Positions 11,101 to 22,832 are shown, counted from the stretch's first letter. The stretch: DNA of 64,000 bases from Narthecium ossifragum (GCA_963920575.1 OY986969.1:25707434-25771433), one strand, 5' to 3'. Made by a program: numbers and translations. Notes: generated by a model from the letters alone, not told the origin.

Positions 11101-12055
11101 GCGTCGAGCAGAGAGGATGGAGCTCCGCTGTTCACCAAGTCCTTGTGTTGATCGTGCTAGTTGCTGGAAAGAGGGGAGAATCTTGTTGGGTGTAGGCTTG
11201 ATGCTGCGCGCTTGAGGCTGCGGACGACCTTCGAGTTGAAGAGGCGTCCAAGCTTTGAGATGGACGGAAGCAGGAGAAAACGCGGCGTGGACCTCGCTGG
11301 AGGTATGCTTCACGCTTCATGGATGGCTTGAGAAAGGCGACGGGTTTCTTTGGGTTGAGGAAGGTGATGGGACTCCCTCCTTGGGCCGGCGACGGCTTTG
11401 TTTGGGTTCCTCCGGCTGGATGACCGCGATGAGCTCCTTTGGTTTCCGTCGGCTGGAACAGAGGATGACGACGACGTTACTCTTGACTGGATCAAGGACG
11501 ACGACGGTGATGGGTTCCTCTGGTTGGGCAATGAGCTCCTTTGGTTTCCGTCGGCTGGAACAGGGGAAGCCGCGTTGGGTAGGGGGGATGGAGCTCCGCC
11601 GTTCACCAAGACCTGGCGTTGATCATGCTGGTCGCTGGAAACAGGGGAAGCCGCGTTGGGTGTAGGCGTGACGCCCTGCGCTTGAGGCTGCGGACGGCCG
11701 TCGAGTTGAGGAGGCGCCCAAGCTTTGACGATGGACGGCAACAGGAGAGACCACGGCGTGGACCTTGCTGGAGGTGTGCTTCACGCTTCACGGCGAGTCG
11801 AGGACGGCGACGGGGTCGGATCCTCTAACTGGATCAAAGGGCTGCGACGGGCCTCCTTCCTTGGGCTGGCGGCGAGCTCCTTTAGATCCTTTCGGCTGGA
11901 ACAGAAGATGGCGACGGCACTCTTGACTGGCTCAAGGATGACGACGAGAGTACTCCTGACTATCCGACGAGCTACGTTGGGTTCCGCCGGCTGGAACAGA
12001 GGAAGACGACGAGTCTCTTTGGGTTCCACCGGCTGGGACAGAGGAAGACGATTTA
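11100..12055 (+). repeat. Complex GC-rich repeats inside the PIF-like element
   Basis: A ~200-bp module at about 11115-11320 (GGATGGAGCTCCGCTGTTCA to TGCTTCACGCTTCA) is repeated at about 11588-11795. Between and after the modules, a shorter motif around CGGCTGGAACAGAGGA recurs at least six times (11450, 11550, 11895, 11990, 12030 and nearby). The open frames arise from repetition and show no domain. Confidence 0.75.
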
Positions 12056-12243
12056 AAAGTTATTCTGAATTAAGTAATAATGATTATTTAAAATAAGGAA
12101 AAATAAATAGGAGTAGTATGTGGAATGGAAATAATTTTTTATGGGTGTTTAGGATAATGTATGAAATAAGAGGAATATTTCCCTCTTAACCCGGGATAAC
12201 TTTTATCCCGGATTAACTATCCCCGTATCAAACAGGGCCTAAC

Positions 12244-12821
12244 GGGGGATATCAACCAAAGCTAGGTTTAGGATTGGGGGTCGTGGGTCTTTAAGTAGTT
12301 CATATGCATAGAACATAGGTAGGTGTCAAATAAAGAGATTAGGATCGATTAGGATGAGTTCCTATACGAGGGTCTCCGGTCTCCGGTCTCCAACCCCCTC
12401 TCTCTCACACCCACGCATCTTGGGCCTTCCTAACCCTTTAATACGGACTAAGGCTGGGTAATTTGGGCCCAGAATGACATCATATCAGTGAACAATGTAA
12501 AGCCCAGCTGGGTTATTGGTCCATCCCCGTGTTTTCAGACTTTAGCCCGTTTGGGTGGGTGGCCCATTCGTTTTCTTCATTTAGTTGAGCTTTTTATCAT
12601 TCGGACTTGGACAGTGCAAATGTACTAAAACCATACCCATCAGGAGTTATCAGCTATAAGTCACATCTTCGCACCATAAGTCGTGCTCGTTTCGACCTCG
12701 TGAGTCACCAATAGAATTTTCTTTAGGCAAGTGTCACAATTGGCGCCAGGATTTGCTTCCCCATTGTTCCAAAACCTGGTAATCTAATACTAACGATAGA
12801 TGTGATTATTTAATGATCATT
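12244..12821 (+). repeat. LTR-like direct repeat, copy 2
   Basis: This is the second copy of the block at 9574-10147, with a few substitutions and indels (for example CAATTGGCGCCAGG here against CAATTGGCGTCAGG in copy 1). Downstream it continues into GAGATCCACATGGTTGG, which copy 1 lacks because it stops at the PIF-like element. Confidence 0.7.
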
Positions 12822-14690
12822 GAGATCCACATGGTTGGAACTACACATGAGAAAGATGAGTTCCTAGAACAACATTTCCATGTCTTTTATGGTCCGTTCA
12901 AAGAGACCATTTGAAATCAATAAATTGTGAAAATAACGTGCAACGAGCCGGCCATTTGCACCATAAACAAAAGAACAAGTAAAAGCTGTGTGTATCTTAA
13001 GTATAACGACCACCAAGACTCGAACAGGCCGGCCATTTTTTTTTTTTATAACAGATGTCTTCGAAATACTTATTTGATATTTTCACGGCAATAATAGAGC
13101 TCAGCTTAGGGACCACAAATCACTTTAAATACTCAACTACTTTAAAGAGAAGAAGAAGAAAACGAAACATGATAATGACTGGTCAGTTGGTTAACGTCCG
13201 CATGGAATTTTATATTTACAGCGCAACCAAATGTTAACAAGTAATATCCATTTTTAGAAAAGTATTATATAAGAAATCAAGTGAGATTTTCTTATAAATT
13301 ACCTCCCCGCTCCACTTTTCAGTTATTATTAATCCCAAGGATATCATTCTTAATTATATGGCAAAGTGGAGGGTTATAAGTTAACCATCCTATTGTGAGA
13401 GGGAGTTATTGGATGATTATTGGAGTGGGGTTGGTAATTACTCTTCCAGGGATAGGAAATATCACTAATATATACCTATATTTAAAAGATTTCTAGCCAC
13501 CTGCATGCAGGCTTCCAACAATGGACTCAAGCCCGAGAAAAACTAGTATTCACAAATTAAAAAAATTCCTCAATTGCAAATAGACAATCTCCTCCACTTC
13601 GCAGAAGAAAAGGTGTGTAATTCAAATTGGTTGGATACATACTTCACTCTCCAATCACGAATTGATAGAAATATATAGATATTCCAAATGCAAGGTTGAT
13701 AATTGATGAATGTGACTTGACACTTGATGAGCTAGAATCCTACGTCGTTGGCTTTTCCTTTTTTTCTTTTTCTTTTTTTGATTAATTTGAGCCACACAAG
13801 GCTAGAGGAGGGTTACAGAAAACTACAAAGAAAAAAAAAGGAAGGAAATGTAACAGAAGAAGAGACTTCTTAGAGATAATAGTTGGAACCTAAAGCCTTC
13901 TTGTAAATTTTTTTATTTTTTAATAGTTAAGCACGGGCCGGCTTGGGTTGAGAGAGGGTACCGATCATCAAACTGGGTCCTTTCACAAGACACTCAAACT
14001 GCCACGCCAGACAAGCTAAAAGAGGTTGGCACCTTGTTCTAAATTTTCGCTACAGACATATATGTGAGGACCTCATCTCTCATTCCAAAGCCGAAGAAAC
14101 TTCGGATAAGATTTATGTGGTTCGGCATCTCACAGATAAGTCCAGAAGTTTTTACAACCCTTGATGACTGCGAGAGAAAGTTGAAGCCGGACGCTACTGA
14201 TCAACATATCTGACAGCATCAATCATTCAAAAACCTCACATAAGAAAACAGAACTCTCAGAATCTAACTACTTACGTACATTCCAAAATATGATCAAATA
14301 ATTTTGGTCTCATGTACTAATTATATAACATATTACCGTAGGTGCATCAGACTGATTGATATATATCTTCGAAATGGTAAGAGAGCTTAGGATCCATCAG
14401 CCAGGTCTTGTTTGAGCCTGACGGTCTCATGTTTTATGGTTCTTTGTCATTGATAAAGAAATAGATTTTGTTTGTAACTCTGCCTCTTTAGGCTTAATTA
14501 CCCAAAAAAAGAAAAAGAAAAAAGAATCCATATATATGAACCACTATTAAAACTCAACTATCTTACTAAAAATATGAAAGGGATGACAAACATGATCAGA
14601 TATACATGCCATTTTATTTTGAAAAAAAAAAGAAAAAGAAAAATAGAGGTATGGCGTTCTCTGACTTCAAAAAAGATAAAGCATGAAAAA
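12822..14690. other. Intergenic DNA upstream of CSLH, no gene recognised
   Basis: The stretch is AT-rich with A and T homopolymers near 13035, 13760 and 14625. No coding frame, RNA gene or complete repeat is supported. The right-hand 500 bp is the likely promoter region of the CSLH gene. Confidence 0.5.
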
Positions 14691-14698
14691 GCTTCGTC

Positions 14699-14708
14699 TA
14701 TATATAAG
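14699..14708 (+). promoter_or_regulatory. TATA box of the CSLH gene
   Basis: TATATATAAG lies 111 bp upstream of the start codon at 14810, giving a predicted 5' leader of about 80 bases. The leader includes purine-rich sequence (AAAAGAAAGAGAGAGAGC) just before the ATG. Confidence 0.55.
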
Positions 14709-14809
14709 TACAATTAGATATGGTGATCCTCATATATATTAATTGAAGCATATCTTACTTCTCCTCAAAAGAGAGCAACAAAAAAAAAGAAAGAGAGAGC
14801 ATATCTTGC

Positions 14810-15074
14810 ATGGCTACTAGTTCTCCACTCCAAGAGAGAGTTCCCCAAAAGAACACTCTCCAAAGAGTCTCCGACCTTGTCATCCTCCTCCTGCTGCTCT
14901 CCCTCCTCTCCTACCGCCTCGCCTCCCTCCGCCGCCATGGCCTCGCCTGGCTCCTCGCTTTTCTCTGTGAATCCTGGTTCGCCTTCATCTGGACCCTCTT
15001 CATCAATGCCAAATGGTCACCTGTCACCCATAACTCGTACCCAGAACGTCTCTCCAAGAGGTCACTACGCCGTA

Positions 15075-15108
<34 letters not shown>

Positions 15109-18100
15109 CCATTTTTTCTATATATATTTACACTAACTTATCTCATCGATCGTCGTCTTCTTTCATCACAATCCTACGTACGAGCAGGTTCGATGATCTA
15201 CCAGCTGTGGACATGTTCGTCACCACGGCGGACCCTAAGCTCGAACCTCCGGTGATCACCGTGAACACCGTGCTCTCGTTGCTGGCCGTGGAGTACCCGG
15301 TTGGCAAGCTTGCTTGCTATGTCTCAGACGATGGAGGGTCGCCTGTCACCTTTTACTCTTTGGTGGAAGCTGCCAAGTTTGCTAAGCTTTGGGTTCCCTT
15401 CTGCAAGAAGTACAGCATTCGAGTCAGAGCTCCATTTGTCTATTTCGCCGTGGAGCCTGGAGGCTCGCCGGATTTCTCATCTGATTTCCTCAAAGATTGG
15501 AAGTTTATCAAGGTTTTCCTATATAATTAATTAATGTGATCTTGACTATTTATATTATATATGTTCATCTCTTTAGAGATCATAAACTTTTTTTTTCTTT
15601 TTTTTTCAGAATGAATATGAAGGGTTACGTCGGAGGATTGAAGATTTCAGTTTGGATTATGTTCTAGATCAGCAATTGAATGATGATCAGCTTGCTGATT
15701 TCACGAATCTGGAACGAGGAAATCATCCGAGCATAGTTAAGGTTAGTGAGATCAGTTATCTTCTTTCAATGACGAAGTTTAATTTGCTACGTAGTCAAGG
15801 AAATTAACTATATATATATATATTTAATTTATTGTGACAATTTAATTATATACTGGAAATTAGATTATATGGGAGAACAAGGAGTTGGAGAATGGATTCC
15901 CTCATCTTATATATGTGTCCAGAGAGAAGAGGCCAAAGCAACCACATAATTTCAAAGCTGGAGCAATGAATGTTCTGGTAATTAATTTACTTTGCTAATT
16001 AATTTTCGATTTTTGTGTCCTACCTAATAAGCATACTAAATATCCATTCACAATTACCTTAAAACCCCCACCTCGAAAAATTTAGTAAAAGTGAGAAGGG
16101 GTCCATGTATGCATGAAAAGAAAAGGGGGGTGGTGGGTCTAGAATGCCAACCGAAGCAGAAAATTCTAAAAGTTTCTCTTAGTCACGTACTGTCATGACA
16201 TGTCCGTCCAATGATTTCAATTCTAATCATTTAATTCAAAAACTTAAATCTTTGATAAAGAAAGAATTAATAGATATATATTCTAATAATCCTAATAGTT
16301 TAATTTTGTTTAATATTTCAATTTCATTTTAATAATAAAATATTGTTTTTTTATTATAAATTTAAGCAGACTAGAGTATCAGGGGTCATGACGAATGCCC
16401 CGTTCATGCTCAACGTGGACTGTGACATGTTTGCTAACAATCCAGACATTGTTCTTCATGCAATGTGTTTCCTTTTGGGGTTCGACGGCGAAGCCTCTTG
16501 TGGATACGTTCAAAGCCCACAAAGATTCTACGGAGCTCTCAGGGACGATCCCTTTGGAAATCAACTGGTGGTCTTGGAAAATGTCAGTAATAGATATAGC
16601 ATATCACAAGATTGAAAGGATTCATAATTACTGATCAAAAGACACACATATATATATACACATGATTCTATAAGTCTACTTAAAATTTGGGTTTCAGGGA
16701 GTTGGTCAGGGGTTGGCAGGAATCCAAGGCCCATTCTATCAAGGAACAGGTTGCTTTCATCGAAGAAAAGCTATCTATGGCTCGTCTCCAAACTCCGGAC
16801 ATGGTACAAAGTTTAATTATTATGCATTGATCATCTTTTTATTAACTTCACCAATCATCCATAAAATTAACTTACCTGATAAGAAGAGATGACTTTATAA
16901 ATTTTAATAACAACATACAAGGTGTTTGGTGACTAATTATATATATATATATATATATATATACGGAGCAGATACATTTGCTAATGAAGAATTTGAGAAA
17001 ATATTTGGATGCTCCAAAGATTTGATGGACTCGGCTGCTCAAATCCTTGCTGCTGGGAAAACAAATGAGTTATCGAGCTTCGACGATCTTTCGACCAGGA
17101 TAAAGGCTGCAAAAAAAGTTGCTGCTAGCGACTATGAGCTCAAAACTTATTGGGGTAAAGAAGTGAGTTTTCTTCTAGCTAGGAATCTAATATAGACTTG
17201 CATGAGAATTTAATAGCAATCTTAGTTTAGAATGAGTTGATTTTGGTGATAGATTGGATGGGTCTATGGATCAATGACGGAAGACGTTCTTACTGGGCTA
17301 AGGATCCAGTCTATGGGCTGGAAATCAGTGCGCTGCAACCCCGACCCACCAGCCTTTCTCGGAGGCGCCCCAATTGGTGGGCCGGCCAGCCTCACCCAAT
17401 ATAAGAGATGGGCCACTGGCCTTATGGAGGTGTTGTTCAACCAAAATGGGCCGGTGGTCGCCGCCGTCCACAAAAAGCTCGAGTTCCGGCAATGCCTCGG
17501 CTACCTTGTCTTCAACTTCTGGGCCCTCCGGTCGATCTTCGAGCTTTGTTATTCCTTGCTTCCAGCTTACTGTCTCCTTGCCAACACTTGTTTCTTGCCC
17601 AAGGTGAGATACTTTAACTAATTTAACTATATTTTAGAAAGCACATTTAATTAGTTTTCTTTTGAGTAGCTAATCAAGTACGTTACATGCAGACTTCAGA
17701 GCCAGGAATGGCGATAGCAGTGTTGGCACTGTTCCTAGGCTACTATATGGCCACCCTGATGGAGTACCGTCAATGCCGGCTCTCTCTCCGGGCATGGTGG
17801 AACAACCAAAGGATGCAAAGGATCTACGCCCTCACGGCATGGCTCTTCGCCCTCATCAGTGTGCTCCTCAAGATTCTCGGCATATCGCCGACCATCTTCG
17901 AGGTCACAAGGAAGGATCACCAGCAATCGAATGACGGTGAGGACGGAGGAGAACCAGCTGGGAGGTTCACCTTCGACTCCTCCCCGGTGTTCATCTCCGG
18001 CACGGCGGTGGTGCTAGCGAACATGACGGCCCTTGCGGTTGGCTTGTCACGGCTAGTCATGAGGCCAGGCGGCGGTGGCACACGGGCGGGGTACGGGGAG

Positions 18101-18241
18101 TTTGTTTCCAGTGCATGGGTGCTGCTTGTGTTGTGGCCATTTGTGAGGGGACTCTTTGAGAAGGGAAGCTATGGCATCCCTTGGCCTACCATTCTCAAGG
18201 CCATGGCCTTGGTGTCCCTATTCTGGCAATTGTGCAAATGA
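14810..18241 (+). CDS. Cellulose synthase-like protein, CSLH subfamily
   Basis: Nine exons join in frame: 14810-15060, 15188-15512, 15610-15741, 15864-15977, 16370-16582, 16698-16803, 16972-17162, 17253-17603 and 17693-18241, giving 743 residues against about 750 for rice CSLH1. The N-terminus ([17 protein letters not shown]) and [15 protein letters not shown] and GFLL-type blocks match CSLH. Glycosyltransferase-2 motifs are intact: DDG in YVSDDGG, DCD in NVDCDMF, TED in [10 protein letters not shown], and QYKRW. Two membrane helices precede and about six follow the catalytic loop. CSLH enzymes make mixed-linkage (1,3;1,4)-beta-glucan or related wall glucans from UDP-glucose in the endomembrane system; that activity is inferred from family membership. 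Introns 1 and 6 contain (TA)n tracts. The exon 7 acceptor is a GAGCAG tandem site, so 16969 is an alternative start. Confidence 0.93.
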
Positions 18242-18409
18242 ATAATTATCAAACTTAATTTAATTACTACACTAGTGCACTAGCACAATTGATTATGCAG
18301 ATGAACATGAAGTTAATACGGTAGGGTTTGATTCTTGGATCTGAGAATATATACGAAAGATTTTTCCGGTCCCATCCTTTAACCATCTTATCGTATATCT
18401 TTCACCCTT

Positions 18410-20118
18410 CCTCTAAAAATGTGTTGCGCCGAGTTCTTACGAACACGCCGCTAGCATGCCGCCAAGCTCGTGCTATACCCTCCTTGAAACTTGGATGACT
18501 ATTTCACACATGTTGCAGCCTAAATGGTGTAGCACCATGTGGAATAGCTGCAAATATTACATCAATCAAGATAGGCCTATGATCCAAACCATGGCGGTGG
18601 AGGCGGGTGATCTCAGCTCGAGGAAATCACTCACACCACATCCAATTCCCCAATGCTCTGTCCAACCGCTCCTGAATACTAGTCATTGGTCCAAGTAAAG
18701 GAAGGATCTTTGAAACCAAGATCCACCAAATTGTTTCTTGCAATGCAGTCCAGAAAATCAGCAACCACACCAGTATATATGGAGAGCTTTCCTCCTCTTT
18801 TCTCATCCGAGCTTGCCAAAACATTGAAGTCGCCAAGAATCAAGTGAGGCCAGCCCCTATTGCTCAGCTTGGTTAAAGTTTTCCATAGCTCAACTTGATC
18901 CCGACGGCAACGAGCAGCATATACCACTGTTATAAACCATTGTCCTACTCCTACATAGGTGATAACACCATGTATCGCTTGATCCATAAAATGTCTGAAG
19001 TGCACCCTACCAAAATCTGCTCTCCAAACCGCAAGAATTCCCCCATGCCTGCCTTTTGGATGGCATGAGAAAATTCCTCCAACTAGGACCCGACTTCCCC
19101 TCGATGAATGCTAAATTTTTTATCCACAACCACAGTTTCCAACAGAAAAAGGAAGTTTAGTTCATCTTTTTTCAATAATCTCCGCCAAGCAGTGACTACT
19201 TTTATTGGCCCCAGTCCGTGGTAGTTCCATGCGACTACTTTCATCATGGGACACCATCGGCACAGGGATGCTCGTCCCTTGACGCTGAAGTCTTAACACC
19301 ACCACGGACCGGTGTGAATCCCAGCGTGTGTAGCTGCTCTTCTCCCTCCATCTCCTGGCTATAGTCTTCCTCATTGCCACCCTTGATCATTAGCACTGGA
19401 GAACTACTATGCAGCGCTTGCTCCATTTCTGTTATGCCGACCTGATGACACCCATCGAGGTCCTCATCCTCCATGACACCTATTTCCTAGTCATGAAGAA
19501 GATCATGACAAGTTTTGTAACCCCTGGGGATGACCAACGGGCTTGGCCTATTCCCAAACTTCCTCTCCCTAGCATACCAACCCAGCTCATGCAATGGCAT
19601 CCCAACTAACTCTTCATCATCCAAGTCCACCAACGTTTAGGCAATGGGCTCAAATCTATTCGGCCTACCCCAGCTCCTCCTATGATGCCCAGCGGCTTGG
19701 GCCCAAGATCTGCATGGCAAATTATTCCCTTGCCCTTTCAAAGGCCCCATCCCCTGCCCTTCCTGTCTACTTTTCTCCCCAACCCTAGCGCTGCCGCCAG
19801 CAAGTGCACCGGTGATGCTAAGGCCTCCTCTTGTCTTTATTCTCCCTTTGCCAACAACCTCTGCCACACGCCCGCCAGTATCAGAGCCATGTCCCCTCGC
19901 GTCCGGCGGTTGATGCAATTTGTCCCCATCCGTACGTTGAGATGGATCTGATAGTTGTACATCGTCCCCTACTTCACCCCTTCTCCCCCGAGGCTGGAGC
20001 TTCACCGGAGGTCCTTTCTCCGCCCAGATCTTCACCCACGTAGGTCGCGCGACCCCATTTCCTCCAATTCTGCATAGTATGCTACTCCCCACGAGCCTGA
20101 GCACACATGCTGCTCTCA
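18410..20118 (-). mobile_element. LINE ORF2 5' part (endonuclease domain), interrupted
   Basis: The reverse strand at about 18430-19010 encodes the apurinic-endonuclease-like domain of an L1-type LINE. Visible blocks are HLILGDFNVLASSDEKRGG, FLDCIARNNLVDLGFKDPSF(T)W and the later SIQERLDRALGN. Residues beyond (HPSFKEGIARAWRH, near 18440) match the linker that normally precedes reverse transcriptase. Coding then stops near 18410 and no reverse transcriptase follows. From 19010 to 20118 the strand continues with degenerate, frame-broken coding belonging to the region between ORF1 and ORF2. Stops and frameshifts make it inactive. The hAT element at 20127-21672 interrupts it. Confidence 0.75.
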
Positions 20119-20126
20119 CCTTCCAT

Positions 20127-21672
20127 TAGGGGTGGCAATCCGGGTCATGACCCGTGAATCCGACCCGCGATAAACGGGTTTGGGTTTGGTATAAACGGGT
20201 TCGGGTCATAAACGGGTCGACCCGTTTATGACCCGTTTATAAACGGGTCGGGTCGGGTTGACCCGCGGGTTAGGCGGGTCAACCCGTTAACTTTATAAGG
20301 GTTAATGTTAGGCACTTAAATAATAGCCCAGCCCAAAAGCCCTTCCTGGCTGAGCTGTGTTCAAATAGATTCCACGCAGCCCGAGGCCCAATTAATTCCA
20401 ACTCCCACGCTCGGTCTGCGCCGTCTGATGGGCTAGATGGACGGACGGATGGGTGTCTAACTGCCACCAAATTCCAAGACGCCTCTCTCACCTCGCCTCG
20501 CCTCTCTGCTCCCCCACCGACCTAACACCCGATCTCCCTCTCACCTCGCCCAGCGGCCGGCGGCCGCCCGATCTCCCACCTCGCCTCGCCTCTCTGCTCC
20601 GGTGCTCCCCCACCGACCTAACACCCGATCTCCCTCTCACCTCGCCCAGCGACCTATGAGTACCCCTAGCGGCTGGCGGCCGCCCGATCTCCCACCTCGC
20701 CTCGCCTCTCTGCTCCGGTGCTCCCCCACCGACCTAACACCTGATCTCCCTCTCACCTCGCCCAGCGACCTATGAGTACCCCCAGCGGCCGGCGGCCGCC
20801 CGATCTCCCACCTCGCCTCGCCTCTCTGCTCCCCCACCGACCTAACACCCGATCTCCCTCTCACCTCGCCCAGCGACCTATGAGTACCCCCAGCGGCCGG
20901 CGGCCGCCCGATCTCCCTCTCCCTCCACTCCTCTCACCTCCCTTGCCTCTCTGCTCCCCCACCGGCCGCCCGATCTCCCTCTCCCTCCACTCCTCTCACC
21001 CTCTCCTCCTCCCTTGCCTCTCTGCTCCCCCACCGACCTAACACCCGATCTCCCTCTCACCTCGCCCAGCGACCTATGAGTACCCCCAGCGGCCGGCGGC
21101 CGCCCGATCTCCCTCTCCCTCCACTCCTCTCACCTCCCTTGCCTCTCTGCTCCCCCACCGGCCGCCCGATCTCCCTCTCCCTCCACTCCTCTCACCCTCT
21201 CCTCCTCCCTTGCCTCTCTGATCCCCCCCGGCTCCCCGACGTCACTCAGCGCCGACCACGACCGCCACCGACCACGAAGCCCCACTGCCATCCATGACTC
21301 AGATCCGGCAAGATCCAGCCAGATCCGGCCAAATCCGGCTGTTTCCGGGTCCGATCCGGCCCGATCCAGCCAGATCTGGCCGGGAAAGCCAGATCTGGCC
21401 AAGAAATCCGGCCGTTTCACGGCCAGATCCGGCCGCCGGCGCCGCCTCTCCCTCCTGGGCCGTGGCGGGTCAACCCGAACCCGACCCGACCCGTTTAATA
21501 AACGGGTTAGGCGGGGTCGAGTCGGGTTGACCCGTTTATAAACGGGTCGGGTTCGGGTTTGATGAACCTGACCCGTTTAATAAATGGGTCGGGTTTGGGT
21601 TTGACTTTTTTTAAACGGGTCAGGACGGGTCTTGACCCGAACTCGACCCGTGAACCCGAATTGCCACCCCTA
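20127..21672. mobile_element. Non-autonomous hAT element with 8-bp target-site duplication
   Basis: The left end TAGGGGTGGCAATCCGGGT and right end (reverse complement TAGGGGTGGCAATTCGGGT) form near-perfect terminal inverted repeats. The 8-bp duplication CCTTCCAT is intact at 20119-20126 and 21673-21680. These are the hallmarks of the hAT superfamily. Subterminal regions repeat palindromic AAACGGGT/ACCCGTTT motifs, likely transposase-binding sites by analogy. The interior is a GC-rich tandem repeat and no transposase frame is present. It sits inside a reverse-strand LINE and therefore inserted after it. Confidence 0.92.
20505..21235 (+). repeat. Tandem repeat (about 115 bp and variants) inside the hAT element
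   Basis: Units containing CACCGACCTAACACCCGATC, CTCGCCCAGCGACCTATGAG and GGCCGGCGGCCGCCCGATCT recur at least five times with variable length. The later copies add CCCTCTCCCTCCACTCCTCT blocks. Overlapping frames rich in Arg, Pro and Ser on both strands are artefacts of the repeat. Confidence 0.8.
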
Positions 21673-21680
21673 CCTTCCAT

Positions 21681-22640
21681 AGAGACCCCTGGCGAGTTAA
21701 GTAAACCTTGGAAAACTGGTGTTTGGGACCCATCGCCTTCCAATCCTATCTTTTCTTTGCCTTCATCCTCTTGCTATTCTTTCTCCATGTTTCTTCAACT
21801 TCTCCAGGCAGCTCGACTCCTTATGGCCAAAGAAGCCACATCCATTACACAAGGCTATATTCTCATATACAAACGGTTGGATGAAAGGGCCTTCTCTATT
21901 GCCCTTGTCCAACAGAGTCCCGATGCACGCATGCTGTGTAAGATCTACCTCCACACAAACGCGAGCAAAGTCGCATCTATCTGTAATCTTAGTGATGGCA
22001 TCGATGGCAATTGACGTTCCAGCATCTGACACCATCATGAAAAGAGCCTCCCTGTGCAAAGAACTTTGGTGGCAGATCAGGGATCTTGATCCAAACCAGC
22101 GTGCGTGTGAAAGCATCCGTCGTTGGCCGGAAGAAGTTTCTCCATTTGATGAGCGAGAGTCAGTTCATCCACCATTCATGGACCACCGGTGAGTATGCGT
22201 ACCATTGGTGTCTTCGTCCGTCTCAAATTTGAAAGCAAATACACCCTTAGCCATATCCGTCACTAAGAACGGTGCATTTGTCCTCCATAGGCCGGCAAGC
22301 CAACATCAAAGGAACTCAAGCCCAACCCTTCCACCCACAAACTTCCCAAATAAGTGTGATTCTATTTACTCCGAATTCGGTGCAAAAGCTCCAACCGCGG
22401 CAAGACCGTCTTCCCCAGGCGGAACTTTCCCACACCTTTTGTTGCTATTTCCTCAGCCATGTCACTGCCACTCATCGGACTAGAAGCATAGAAAGAACTT
22501 GCATTTACTGGAGTCCATGCGGACGGCCACAGGCCAGCCGACTGGTAGCTCCCCCAAGGTCCGGTGGACGAGGCTCGATCACCCCACCCTTAGCCATTGA
22601 ACATGAAGTAATTCAAATAATTGGATGAAAGCCCATCAAA
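21681..22640 (-). mobile_element. LINE ORF1 remnant with CCHC zinc knuckle
   Basis: The reverse-strand frame at 21763-22116 contains CNGCGFFGHKESSC, a CCHC zinc knuckle of the type found in plant LINE ORF1 proteins. It is preceded by ITDRCDFARVCVEVDL, typical of the DUF4283-containing nucleic-acid chaperone. Further N-terminal sequence extends degenerately toward 22600. It belongs to the same reverse-oriented LINE as 18410-20118, with the hAT element inserted between them. Confidence 0.7.
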
Positions 22641-22832
22641 TTTACATCAATATATCTCATTTCTTGAGAAAGAACCATGAGATTGTGCTGTTTGATTGAG
22701 AAGCAAAATGCCTCAAGAGTACTACTATAGATCTAAATGTATCACCAGACAAAGCAAAGGAGGAGGGGTGGACATTAATTAGATGTCTTGGGTCTACCAA
22801 GGAAACCCTCCTGAATTAAAGCTCTAGTATCA

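Larger units (their letters stand above)
10150..12239. mobile_element. PIF/Harbinger-like non-autonomous element with TAA duplications
   Basis: The left end GGGCATGTTTGG and the inverted right end (reverse complement GGCCCTGTTTGA) are flanked by TAA at 10147-10149 and 12240-12242. Three-base TNA duplications with GGGCCTGTTTGG-type ends are typical of PIF/Harbinger elements. The left 440 bp is AT-rich and shared with another copy at 47855-48140. The centre (10830-12060) is GC-rich and built of complex repeats. The right 180 bp resembles the MITE at 31431-31713. No transposase is recognisable, so it would need proteins supplied from elsewhere. An internal AACCAAACAT at about 10403 may mark a smaller element making up the left part. 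Confidence 0.65.

Noticed and set aside
10668..12096. Overlapping frames in the GC-rich repeats of the PIF-like element
   Set aside because: They repeat the nucleotide repeats in several frames, and no transposase or gene signature was found.
20505..21235. Regularly spaced repeats considered as a CRISPR-like array
   Set aside because: A plant nuclear context, long contiguous units without unique spacers, and placement inside a hAT element rule this out.
20453..21530. Arg/Pro-rich frames in the hAT tandem array
   Set aside because: Artefacts of the GC-rich array; both strands are open and no homology is recognised.
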